This document shows, piece by piece, positions 1 to 7,322 of a stretch of 11,081 nucleotides of DNA. The notes below the pieces were generated by a model. That model saw only the letters and a list, made by a program, of their open reading frames with translations. It was not told where the DNA came from and made no database searches. A program made the translations under genes and the position numbers. The DNA comes from an uncultured Bacilli bacterium (lineage in GTDB: Bacteria; Bacillota_I; Bacilli_A; RF39; UBA660): NCBI GenBank assembly GCA_944371545.1, contig CALVXT010000021.1:1-11081 (forward strand), given 5' to 3'. The stretch's first letter is position 1, and every line of letters begins with the position of its first letter.

Positions 1-904
1 CTAAAGTTAATAAATTACTAATAGAGTCAATAATATTTTCTAAAACTTCACTTCTATATGTAAAAAGTACAACTGCAATGGCTGTTTCCATTTGATTATT
101 TTGAATTAAGAAAATTAACAAGAAAATTAATCCTATAACAAAGAAGTCATTTAAAGTATTGATAATCGCATCATAATGGATAGTTATATCTCGAACTTGA
201 TATAACTTGTTAGACATTCCATCGATTTTCTGATTAAAAATTTGCATAAAACTTTTTTCAGAATTTAACATTTTAATATCTTTAATTCCTCTTACTAGCT
301 CACCAGTTAAGCTAGATACTTCGTCTTCACTTTCTTTATATTCCATATTTTTTTTCGTATATTTTTTTAAGCCATTTAAATCTATCCAAATCAAGATTGC
401 TGAGCAACAAACATAGTAAAGAAAAATAATCTTATTTATAATGAAAATTGTAATAAAAATTCCAATTTTTGATAGAATGGCTGTCAAATATCCTTCGCCT
501 ATTGTAAATACATGGCTCATTTGTGAAACATCATCAGTAAGTCGTTTTATTAATGCTCCAGAAGAGCTATTATCAATCTCTTTTTGTTTTAGTTTAAGCA
601 TTTCACTTCCAAGTTGATTTTGAATGTTTTTGGAGACTCCTCTAAAATATTTTGAAGTATTTTTTTGAATCACAACTATTTTGATTGTATTTAAAAATAA
701 AATAGCAAATATAAGTAAAGTGCTTAAAATTAATTGGTAAAATTGATTATTCGTCAAATATACAATTTGCTGAGCAGTTAAAATTGGCACGATTATGTTA
801 AACAACACTCCAAAGCATGTGGCAATTGTAAAAAACAAAAAATTCTTTTTATACTTTTTGCCAAATTGATAAACACTTCTTAGATTTTTTACTGTTTCTT
901 TCAT
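1..904 (-). CDS. ABC transporter, N-terminal transmembrane domain (partial, runs off left edge)
   Basis: Reading leftward from an ATG at 904, the frame stays open for 301 codons to the window edge. It encodes a type I ABC exporter membrane domain. Hydrophobic helices lie near residues 18-45, 50-75, 140-175 and 260-280, separated by long charged loops. The stretch SSGALIKRLTDDVSQM (about residues 115-130) matches the usual exporter signature G-x-L-x-x-R-L-x-x-D-V, and ELVRGIKDIKMLNSE (about 207-221) matches the conserved loop before TM5. The ATP-binding domain should lie beyond the left edge, so this is probably a half-transporter fused to its nucleotide-binding domain. A GAGGAG ribosome site lies 9 bases before the chosen ATG. 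An in-frame ATG directly abutting that site (913) is too close to be used. The substrate cannot be told from this part. It is divergent from the ZIP transporter gene. Confidence 0.87.
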   Translation of the reverse strand, partial: MKETVKNLRSVYQFGKKYKKNFLFFTIATCFGVLFNIIVPILTAQQIVYLTNNQFYQLILSTLLIFAILFLNTIKIVVIQKNTSKYFRGVSKNIQNQLGSEMLKLKQKEIDNSSSGALIKRLTDDVSQMSHVFTIGEGYLTAILSKIGIFITIFIINKIIFLYYVCCSAILIWIDLNGLKKYTKKNMEYKESEDEVSSLTGELVRGIKDIKMLNSEKSFMQIFNQKIDGMSNKLYQVRDITIHYDAIINTLNDFFVIGLIFLLIFLIQNNQMETAIAVVLFTYRSEVLENIIDSISNLLTL

Positions 905-931
905 AGTATACATCTCCTCATATTTGACTTA

Positions 932-940
932 AGTATATCA
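932..940 (-). promoter_or_regulatory. Probable extended -10 promoter for the ABC transporter gene
   Basis: On the minus strand, TGATATACT forms a TGN plus TATACT extended -10 box. It sits about 20 bases upstream of the GAGGAG ribosome site and 28 bases before the start codon. No good -35 box lies 16-18 bases further up (TGTTTT only), which extended -10 promoters tolerate. The divergent intergenic region is only 129 bases long. Confidence 0.4.
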
Positions 941-1033
941 TGTATAATAAATTAAAAACACTATATTTGAGTTTTATATGAAGAAATTTTTCTATTTTTT
1001 ATTGTAAAAGCATACAATTTATCGGGTGATTTT

Positions 1034-1789
1034 ATGTCTTTTTTAATGCCTTTAGTTATTTCTTCAGTTGCAGGATTATCCACAGTATTAGGATCTTTAG
1101 TAATATTTAAAAAGTGGCAAAGGGAACATATAAATAAATTTATTACTTTTTGCTTAAGTTTATCTTTAATAATCATGATAGGTATTTCTGTAACTGAATT
1201 AATACCGGAGGCAAGTTATTCTATTCTTGTTGAATATAAATTAGCTAAAGGAGTAATAATTTCTTTAATTATTTTTTTAATTGGTATTTTAAGTGTTTAT
1301 TTTATAAACAAAAAAATAGAGAAGAGTAGTAGTAATGACTTAGATTTGTATCGTCTAGGAATACTTTCTATGCTTGCTTTAATGCTACATAATCTCCCAG
1401 AAGGAATTGTGACATTTTTAAGTAGCTATCAAGATATGGAATTAGGTATAAAAATAAGTGTGGCTATTATGCTTCATAATATTCCAGAAGGCATTAGTAT
1501 AGCAGTTCCTATTTATTATGCAACAGGAAGTAAAAAAGAGGCTGTAAAAAAGACTTTTCTTTCTGGCTTAGTTGAGCCTTTAGGTGCTGTATTAGCTTTT
1601 CTTTTTTTAAGAAATTTTATTACTGACGCGATGATTGGGCTTATTTTAATTTTTGTAGCTGGTCTTATGATTACTTTGGCTATTCACGAGCTTTTACCAA
1701 AGGCTTTAAGCTATCATGAAAATAAATATATTTTCTTTGGCTTTTTAACCGGAATAATCCTTTTAATAATTAATCATTTTGTTTTTTAA
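1034..1789 (+). CDS. zupT: ZIP-family divalent metal transporter (ZupT-like)
   Basis: A 251-residue inner-membrane protein, close to the usual ZupT length (about 257). The two ZIP metal-site motifs are intact: HNLPEG at residues 119-124 (TM4) and HNIPEG at 148-153 (TM5), followed by the typical VPIYYATGSKKEA and SGLVEPLGA stretches (about 158-185). ELIPEA (55-60) and AIHELLPKA (216-224) are further family signatures. About eight membrane helices can be traced, with a short charged loop at about 93-107 where other ZIPs carry a His-rich loop; here it has no histidine. The family imports Zn2+, Fe2+, Mn2+ and similar ions; which metal is used here cannot be read. The start is supported by GGGTGAT three bases before the ATG, matching the 3' part of the extended Shine-Dalgarno consensus. 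The helicase gene follows 34 bases downstream in the same direction. Confidence 0.9.
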   Translation: MSFLMPLVISSVAGLSTVLGSLVIFKKWQREHINKFITFCLSLSLIIMIGISVTELIPEASYSILVEYKLAKGVIISLIIFLIGILSVYFINKKIEKSSSNDLDLYRLGILSMLALMLHNLPEGIVTFLSSYQDMELGIKISVAIMLHNIPEGISIAVPIYYATGSKKEAVKKTFLSGLVEPLGAVLAFLFLRNFITDAMIGLILIFVAGLMITLAIHELLPKALSYHENKYIFFGFLTGIILLIINHFVF

Positions 1790-1823
1790 AAATCTATGAT
1801 AAAATTTTATTAGGTGTTGGCGT

Positions 1824-4562
1824 ATGTGGTTTAGAAGTAAAAAAGATTTTCCTAAAGAAGTGATTTTATTAGAAAAATTTCAAAAGGAGTTTGAAGGTCT
1901 TTTATCCCAAACGTGTTATATTGCAAAAAGTATGTATCAAAATCTTTTGAAAGATTATCAAGAAGTTTTTGCGTTTTTTGAAACTTTAGAACGTAGTTAT
2001 CTTTTAGAAAAATATATAACCAAAAATCATTTAAATGCAAAAAAATTTCAGAAATATATGTATATTGTTAAGAATACCGAACGAATTATAAGAAATCATA
2101 ATGATCAATATATCACCTTAAAATTACAGCAAGAAAAGGACTATTTAGATACGATTTTATCTCAAATTGATTCTCATATTTCGTTAGACGAAGAGCAACG
2201 ACGAGTTGTTTTAAATGAGGAAGATTATTGTCTTGTAATTGCCGGAGCTGGTGCTGGAAAAACTACAACTTTAGCGGCAAAGGTCAAATATTTAGTAGAG
2301 AAAAAACATGTTTTGCCCTCAGAAATACTTGTTGTGTCTTTTACTAATAAAGCAGTAAATGAACTAAAAGAAAAAATCCAAAAACAATTACATATTCCTG
2401 CAAATATAACAACTTTCCATGCAATTGGCTATTCTATTATAAAAAAAGAGCAAGAAATTAAAAATATATTTAATTCAGAAAATTTATATTTCGTCATAAA
2501 CGAATATTTTAAAAAAGAAATTTTACAAGATGAAGAAACAATGAAAAAACTTCTTTTGTTTTTTGAAGAGTATTTTCAAATAGAAAAAAATCATGAATTT
2601 GAAACTTTAAAGAGTGATCCTAAATTTATTGAAGAACAACTTCATGAAAGAAACCGAAGAAAAATCACTTTAAATGAGGAAAAAGTTCGTTCTTTTGAAG
2701 AAGCACAAATTGCCAATTTTTTATATCGAAATGGCATTCGCTATATTTATGAACCAGAATATCCATATTGTCTTCCAAAATCTAAAAAGATATATACTCC
2801 AGATTTTCTTCTTATACAGGGAAATAGAAAGGTTTATTTAGAGCACTTCGGAATACATGAGGATGGAACGAGCAACCGTTATACTTCTGAGGAATTGGCT
2901 ACATATCAAAAATCCATAAGAGATAAAATATTTCTTCATAAACAACATCAAACAGAAATGATTTATACATTTTCACAATACAAAGACGGGAAAAGCTTAC
3001 TTAGTCATTTAAAAAATTTACTCATACGAACTGGTTTTACATTTTATCCTATTTCAAGTACAGAGCTTTTAAGAAAATTAACGAATAATGAGAATAATTC
3101 TTATATGCGTCGAATGGTTTATTTACTCGCTGATTTTTTAAGGAATTTTAAAGTAAATGGTTATTCTTATAACGATTTTGAAAGAATGAGCAGAGAAACA
3201 AATAATGTTCGAACAAAATTGTTTTTAGAAATTGCACGTCAAAGCTATTTGTATTATGAAAATTTTTTACAAACAAATCAGATGGTAGATTTTGAAAGCA
3301 TGATTAATACGTCTTATTCTGTTTTAAAGACAATGAAAAAAAACGGAAAACGTCTTTCCTTTAAATATATTATTGTTGATGAATATCAGGATATTTCTAG
3401 ACAAAGATTTGATTTAACAAAGGCTTTAGCTGATGTATCGGATGCAAAAATTATGGCAGTAGGAGATGATTGGCAAACTATTTATTCTTTTAGTGGGTCG
3501 GATATTACATTATTTACTCAATTTTTATCTATTATGGGATATGGCGATGAACTTTTAATTACGAATACTTATAGAAATAGTCAAGAAGTCATTGATATCG
3601 CAGGGAATTTTATTCAAAAAAATCAAACTCAAATTCATAAAAAGTTGATTTCTCCAAAACATATAAAAAATCCAATTATTATTCTTCCTTATGATAATAC
3701 CCGGAAAGATTATAAAAACAAACAAAATAACGGGGCTTTATTTGAATTTTCTAAAATTTTAGTAAAAACTATTGAATTAATAGAAAAGTTTAATAAAAAA
3801 GAAGGAAAAAAAGACTTAGATATTCTGCTTTTGGGTAGATTCAACTTTGATTCCAGAAGAATTATCAATAATGAATATTTTTATTTTGATAGTAAGACAG
3901 GAAAAGTTGTTTGTAAGCTTTATCCTAAATACAAAATTACTTTTATGACAGCTCATTCTTCTAAAGGACTAGGATATTCTAATGTAATTGTTTTAAACGG
4001 AAAGAATGATACTTATGGATTTCCTGCTAAAATTGAAGATGATCCAGTTATGAATTTAGTTACTAAAAGAGATAAAAGTTATGAGTACGCCGAAGAGCGA
4101 AGGCTTTTTTATGTAGCTTTAACAAGAACTAGAAATCGTGTGTTTTTAATTTGTCCAAATACAAATCCTTCTGAGTTTTTACTAGAGATTAAAAAGGATT
4201 ATAAAAATGTTGTTACACTTGGGAAAATAAATGAAAATGTTTTGACTTCTAATAAGATGATTTGCCCTATATGTGGTTATCCGTTATATTATTCCAAAAA
4301 GAAAAATTTTAATAAAAAAATGTATATTTGTACTAATGATGAAGAAATTTGTGGTTTTGTTACCAATAATTTAAAAGGTGGAAAAATGGGAATAGAAAAA
4401 TGTGATAAATGTATAACTGGATATATGCTAGTAAGAGAGAATCGAAAGGATGGAACAGTTTTTCTAGGATGTAGTAATTTTAAAAAAAATGGTGGATGTA
4501 ATAATACGATTAGTCAAAAAGAATACTATTTAAAATATGGCTACGAGTTTCCAAAAAAATAA
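1824..4562 (+). CDS. Helicase IV (HelD)-like superfamily 1 DNA helicase with nuclease-like insert and two C4 zinc ribbons
   Basis: A 912-residue UvrD/Rep-type 3'-5' DNA helicase. Seen in order: a charged helical N-terminus (1-118); Q motif LDEEQRRVV (121-129); Walker A GAGAGKTT (141-148); motif Ia SFTNKAVNELKEKI (172-185); TTFHAIG (196-202); an inserted domain at about 290-400; motif II VDEYQDIS (518-525); AVGDDWQTIYSFSGSD (545-560); TYRN (582-585); motif V MTAHSSKGLGYSNVIVL (708-724); motif VI EERRLFYVALTRTR (757-770). Phrases such as DEYQDIS, VGDDWQxIYxFSG and the NPSEF after motif VI resemble E. coli helicase IV rather than UvrD or PcrA. The insert has YTPDFLL (324-330) and VYLEHFG (337-343), the PD...ExF pattern of a PD-(D/E)xK-like nuclease fold; the last position is F rather than K, so activity is uncertain. 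The C-terminus holds two topoisomerase-type zinc ribbons, Cys 814/817/836/843 and 860/863/883/892. A DNA repair or recombination role is inferred. AGGTG lies 7 bases before the ATG. TGATAAAAT at 1797-1805 could be an extra extended -10 promoter. Confidence 0.9.
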   Translation: MWFRSKKDFPKEVILLEKFQKEFEGLLSQTCYIAKSMYQNLLKDYQEVFAFFETLERSYLLEKYITKNHLNAKKFQKYMYIVKNTERIIRNHNDQYITLKLQQEKDYLDTILSQIDSHISLDEEQRRVVLNEEDYCLVIAGAGAGKTTTLAAKVKYLVEKKHVLPSEILVVSFTNKAVNELKEKIQKQLHIPANITTFHAIGYSIIKKEQEIKNIFNSENLYFVINEYFKKEILQDEETMKKLLLFFEEYFQIEKNHEFETLKSDPKFIEEQLHERNRRKITLNEEKVRSFEEAQIANFLYRNGIRYIYEPEYPYCLPKSKKIYTPDFLLIQGNRKVYLEHFGIHEDGTSNRYTSEELATYQKSIRDKIFLHKQHQTEMIYTFSQYKDGKSLLSHLKNLLIRTGFTFYPISSTELLRKLTNNENNSYMRRMVYLLADFLRNFKVNGYSYNDFERMSRETNNVRTKLFLEIARQSYLYYENFLQTNQMVDFESMINTSYSVLKTMKKNGKRLSFKYIIVDEYQDISRQRFDLTKALADVSDAKIMAVGDDWQTIYSFSGSDITLFTQFLSIMGYGDELLITNTYRNSQEVIDIAGNFIQKNQTQIHKKLISPKHIKNPIIILPYDNTRKDYKNKQNNGALFEFSKILVKTIELIEKFNKKEGKKDLDILLLGRFNFDSRRIINNEYFYFDSKTGKVVCKLYPKYKITFMTAHSSKGLGYSNVIVLNGKNDTYGFPAKIEDDPVMNLVTKRDKSYEYAEERRLFYVALTRTRNRVFLICPNTNPSEFLLEIKKDYKNVVTLGKINENVLTSNKMICPICGYPLYYSKKKNFNKKMYICTNDEEICGFVTNNLKGGKMGIEKCDKCITGYMLVRENRKDGTVFLGCSNFKKNGGCNNTISQKEYYLKYGYEFPKK

Positions 4563-4582
4563 AATGGAAGAGAGTAGGTTAG

Positions 4583-4600
4583 AGTTTTGAACTTAAAACT
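4583..4600 (+). terminator. Weak AT-rich hairpin after the helicase gene
   Basis: AGTTTT and AAAACT form a 6-bp stem around the loop GAACTT, 20 bases past the helicase stop. It is followed only by TGTTTAAT, so the U-tail is poor. It is the only hairpin in the convergent gap that could end the helicase transcript. Confidence 0.25.
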
Positions 4601-4613
4601 TGTTTAATACGAT

Positions 4614-4871
4614 TTATAATGGAATGTTACATTCTTTTAGAATGTTTTTAACTTTTCTATCTCTTATTTTTCTGTTTCTTTGTATATGAGATTTATCATT
4701 TAATTCGATGAGTAAGAGCAATTCAAAATCTTTGTTAAAAATACCAAAATCGATATTTCTAAATAATTCAGTACGATATTTAGTATTTTCTTTTTGAATA
4801 ACTGAAGCTAAATTCACTTGTGGAATTATTATGTATTCATTATGTAACGGTAATAGTTTGCGATAAAACAA
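4614..4871 (-). pseudogene. DUF2726-domain protein remnant (truncated)
   Basis: The 85-codon frame shows most of a DUF2726 domain, a predicted PD-(D/E)xK-like domain often found alone or next to topoisomerase-type zinc fingers. Recognisable parts are FYRKLLPL (start of the domain), YIIIPQVNLASVI (12-25 or so), RNIDFGIFNKDFELLLLIELND (38-60) with the conserved D and E, SHIQRNRKIRDRKVKNILKECNIPL (61-85). Other members continue with an LIRI-like strand after IPL, whereas this frame stops there. At the 5' end the only usable start is TTG at 4871, with no Shine-Dalgarno site, and an in-frame TAA lies just above it (4878-4880). The region usually containing an upstream glutamate and the domain lead-in is therefore missing. 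It may be a decayed gene or an unusually minimal one. It converges on the helicase, whose tail has zinc ribbons of the sort that accompany DUF2726 elsewhere. Confidence 0.6.
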
Positions 4872-4880
4872 TAATATTTA

Positions 4881-5241
4881 AAAGTAAGGGTTCTATGATT
4901 GGTTTACATAATATACATTATGCAATATTTAAAATTAGGTTTAATTTGCAATGAAAAATTATTTTATGAATAACAATTTGTCTAATTTGCTATTTTATTT
5001 ATTTGTAAAATCTTTTATATCAATATTTATATCTATATTTGAATTAATTTTGTTGTATTTTATAATTTGTTTTAATTTCTATTTTTAATTTTTATATTAA
5101 TTTTTAGTTTTTTTATTTTAAGTTTAGAAATATTTTGTTTGCTATTTTGCATCGAAATATTAAAAGATGGGTAATTATTCATTTGTCGCAAATAAATTAC
5201 ACTTCTCTATTTTTGCTTTTTATAAAAGTAGGGGACTTAAT
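4881..5241. other. Extremely AT-rich gap with no convincing gene
   Basis: Three sampled lines here (4981-5040, 5041-5100, 5101-5160) have roughly 12%, 8% and 17% G+C by hand count. The plus strand is T-rich and the minus strand A-rich. One plus-strand frame, 4951-5088 (45 codons, ATG to TAA), encodes a very hydrophobic peptide. Its only ribosome-site candidate is TTAGGT, 11 bases away. T-rich DNA gives Phe/Leu/Ile codons by chance, so it is not called as a gene. On the minus strand only short Lys/Asn/Ile-rich frames broken by stops are present. No tRNA-like, repeat or riboswitch structure was recognised. It may be the decayed 5' flank of the DUF2726 remnant. Confidence 0.6.
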
Positions 5242-5271
5242 AAAAAAATACTAGAGTAGATTCTAGTATTT
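5242..5271 (-). terminator. Strong intrinsic terminator of the helix-turn-helix gene
   Basis: A 10-bp perfect inverted repeat, AAATACTAGA (5246-5255) and TCTAGTATTT (5262-5271), surrounds a 6-base loop. Read leftward it is followed by a run of T (complement of the A run 5242-5248). It overlaps the stop codon of the gene it ends. Transcription from the right is the only sensible user; the plus strand has no gene to terminate here. Confidence 0.85.
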
Positions 5272-6062
5272 TATTCTATACCAATCATTGAACCACGTGA
5301 TTCAATTTCTGCAATTTTTTCAAAAACTTCTTCAGCATTATTTACATTAATTTCAGTATATCCAAGTTCTTTTAAAGCTTGAATTCGAACAGTATTTAAT
5401 TGCTGAGTACGACTTAATTTTTCTTCATTTTTCTTTTCAATTTCTTGTACAAAACGACGATGAGATTCTGCTAATTTGCTACGTGAGGCTCCCCCATTAT
5501 TGTATAGCGTTAGGGCAGAGTAAAGAATGCCTTCAAAAATAAATTGTTTATCTTCATTAAATTTAAATTCATCTGGTTTTGTAAATCCGGTTATTTTTGA
5601 CATATAGCCGAAAATATATTTAATTTCTGGAACATTACTCATGGATTGTAACATATGAAATAGGTATAGAAGTGCATAGTAATTCTCTTCCCTTCTCTCT
5701 TCATCACTTAATTTTTCTTTAAGTAAATTAATAATATCAGTTAACAATACTTGAGATTCTTTGTTTAGATTTTTTAAATCAAGGTAATTATCTAAATCAT
5801 TTGAATTTTTCATGCCTTGATTTAATCGATTTTCAACACTCATTAAATAATCAGTAGTTACTACAATTTTGTCTAGAGCTTGATCTGAATCATCTGTGAT
5901 ATCTAATAGTTTATAAAGAAGTATTTTTTTCTCTTTAGGCCATTTATTGATATCATCTAATTCTAGATAATTATAAACCATTTGTCTAGAGACTCCTAGA
6001 TATTTTGCTAGTCTAACCTTTGATATTCCTAATTCTTGTAATAATTCATTTAATCTATTCAT
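5271..6062 (-). CDS. Helix-turn-helix protein of unrecognised family
   Basis: A 263-residue soluble protein. The N-terminus contains a helix-turn-helix of the Cro/CI or XRE type: ISKVRLAKYLGVSRQMVYNY at residues 13-32 reads as helix, GVS turn and recognition helix. WPKEKKILLYKLLDI (41-55) looks like the next helix of that fold. The rest was not recognised. It holds an alpha-helical segment at 95-160, a middle part EGILYSALTLYNNGGASRSKL (177-197), then a long charged, probably coiled-coil stretch at about 198-232, and an acidic tail. No membrane segment or signal peptide is seen. The start has AGTAGG about 7 bases upstream. It follows mnmA in the same direction, but the promoter in between and the terminator behind it make it an independent unit. 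DNA binding is inferred from the helix-turn-helix; its targets are unknown. A dyad overlapping its -10 box leaves autoregulation possible. Confidence 0.8.
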   Translation of the reverse strand: MNRLNELLQELGISKVRLAKYLGVSRQMVYNYLELDDINKWPKEKKILLYKLLDITDDSDQALDKIVVTTDYLMSVENRLNQGMKNSNDLDNYLDLKNLNKESQVLLTDIINLLKEKLSDEERREENYYALLYLFHMLQSMSNVPEIKYIFGYMSKITGFTKPDEFKFNEDKQFIFEGILYSALTLYNNGGASRSKLAESHRRFVQEIEKKNEEKLSRTQQLNTVRIQALKELGYTEINVNNAEEVFEKIAEIESRGSMIGIE

Positions 6063-6097
6063 TTCATGCCTACTCTCTTTTTAATATTTACATTATA

Positions 6098-6126
6098 ATT
6101 ATATCTACTTAACATTTTTGTGTCAA
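6098..6126 (-). promoter_or_regulatory. Exact-consensus sigma-A promoter of the helix-turn-helix gene
   Basis: On the minus strand TTGACA (6126-6121), a spacer of exactly 17 bases and TATAAT (6103-6098) match the consensus at all 12 positions. The predicted RNA start near 6091 gives a leader of about 30 bases containing the ribosome site. The palindrome TATAATTATA (6094-6103) covers the -10 box and could be an operator half or simply AT-rich chance. Confidence 0.85.
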
Positions 6127-6143
6127 GTAAAAGTCAATGAAAT

Positions 6144-6157
6144 TTATGAATTCATAA
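6144..6157. repeat. 14-bp perfect palindrome between mnmA and the helix-turn-helix gene
   Basis: TTATGAATTCATAA is its own reverse complement. It lies 18 bases upstream of the -35 box of the helix-turn-helix gene and 17 bases after the mnmA stop. It has no loop or U-run, so it is not a good terminator. Its position suits an operator or activator site, but no protein is known to bind it. Confidence 0.4.
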
Positions 6158-6173
6158 GGAATTAAGTTTATCT

Positions 6174-7292
6174 TTAATCGTTTAAATACCATAATTTAGT
6201 GCCATTTTTATATACTTCTTTAATAATTCCACTTCCTAAACATTCTTCTCCTAGGTAAAAGACACAAAATTGTCCTGGAGTTACTGATTTGACTTGTTCT
6301 GGATAAGTAACTTTTACCTCATTATTTTCTAAATATTCTATTTGAACAGCGTAATCATTTCCTCGATAGCGAAATTTAGCTGTACAAAAAGTAGGATGAG
6401 TGGCACTGATCCAATTTACTTGCTCTAAGATGCAACTGTCACTCATTAAGTAAGAATTATCCTCGCCAAAAGCTACATATAGAATATTTTTAGAAACGTT
6501 TTTTCCACAGACATAGTGTCTTTCTTTGAATCCTGATAATCCTACATTTTTTCGCTGTCCAATTGTATAATTCATAAGACCTGTATGTCTACCTATAACT
6601 TCTTTTGTTTCAACATTTACAATGTCTCCTGGATTTGGTTTTAAATAATTATGGATAAATTCTTGAAAATGTCTTTCTCCAATAAAACATATACCAGTAG
6701 AGTCTTTTTTAGTCGCGACATTTAAATTAATTTCTTCAGCAATCTCACGAACTTCAGGTTTAGTTAAATGTCCGATTGGAAACAAAACATTTTTTAATTG
6801 GTCAGGAGTAAGTTGAGCTAAAAAATAGGTTTGATCTTTGTTCGTATCAATTCCTCTTAAAAGTTTACCGTTCTCAAGTCTTGCATAATGTCCTGTTGCC
6901 ATATATTTGGCTCCAAGTTTTTCTGCTTCCTTTTTAAATACATCAAATTTAATATATTTATTACATAGTAAATCTGGATTTGGTGTACGGCCTTTTTTTA
7001 ATTCTTCTAAAAAATAAGTGAAAACATTATCCCAGTATTCCTTTATAAAGTCTACACGATGTAAAGGTATATTTAAAATTTCACATGCCTTTAAAGCATC
7101 TTGATAATCTAGTTCTTGAGGACAAACATTATTACTAATTGTTGGATTTCCTAATACATCATTATTTAGTGAAGCATCCCAGTTGCGCATGAATAGTCCT
7201 TCAACTTCATATCCTTCTTTTAATAAAAGATAAGCACTTACTGCAGAGTCAACTCCCCCACTCATTCCAACAATGACTTTTTCCTTTTTCAT
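6174..7292 (-). CDS. mnmA: tRNA-uridine 2-sulfurtransferase MnmA (TrmU)
   Basis: This cytosolic enzyme makes 2-thiouridine at the wobble base U34 of tRNAs for Lys, Glu and Gln, using ATP and a persulfide sulfur carrier. The 372-residue product has the family's usual length. Counted from the chosen start, it shows the PP-loop ATP site SGGVDS (11-16), MRNWD (35-39), NPDLLCN with catalytic Cys110, TGHYARL (133-139), KDQTYFLAQL (152-161) and STGICFIG with the second catalytic Cys202. The C-terminal beta domains are complete, including YTIGQRKNVGLSG. An in-frame ATG three codons upstream (7301) directly abuts the AAGGG ribosome site, whereas the ATG at 7292 is 9 bases from it, so 7292 is preferred. 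The gene starts 30 bases after the spoIIM stop and is probably cotranscribed with it. No clear terminator follows. Confidence 0.96.
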   Translation of the reverse strand: MKKEKVIVGMSGGVDSAVSAYLLLKEGYEVEGLFMRNWDASLNNDVLGNPTISNNVCPQELDYQDALKACEILNIPLHRVDFIKEYWDNVFTYFLEELKKGRTPNPDLLCNKYIKFDVFKKEAEKLGAKYMATGHYARLENGKLLRGIDTNKDQTYFLAQLTPDQLKNVLFPIGHLTKPEVREIAEEINLNVATKKDSTGICFIGERHFQEFIHNYLKPNPGDIVNVETKEVIGRHTGLMNYTIGQRKNVGLSGFKERHYVCGKNVSKNILYVAFGEDNSYLMSDSCILEQVNWISATHPTFCTAKFRYRGNDYAVQIEYLENNEVKVTYPEQVKSVTPGQFCVFYLGEECLGSGIIKEVYKNGTKLWYLND

Positions 7293-7322
7293 ACTACACA
7301 TCCCTTAATCATTCTTATTATA

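Noticed and set aside
924..948. Plus-strand TTGACT and TATAAT as a promoter for the ZIP gene
   Set aside because: The two boxes are only 13 bases apart, too close for sigma-A; the TATAAT alone is not enough in such AT-rich DNA.
961..1176. 71-codon minus-strand frame across the start of the ZIP transporter gene
   Set aside because: It overlaps the well-supported ZIP gene antisense, has no recognisable domain and no convincing ribosome site.
1852..2040. 62-codon minus-strand frame inside the helicase gene
   Set aside because: Antisense shadow of the helicase N-terminus with no domain.
1824..5270. New defence island made of the helicase, DUF2726 and the AT-rich gap
   Set aside because: The helicase is a HelD-like repair type seen widely, the DUF2726 frame looks decayed, and no partner effector or defence gene is present.
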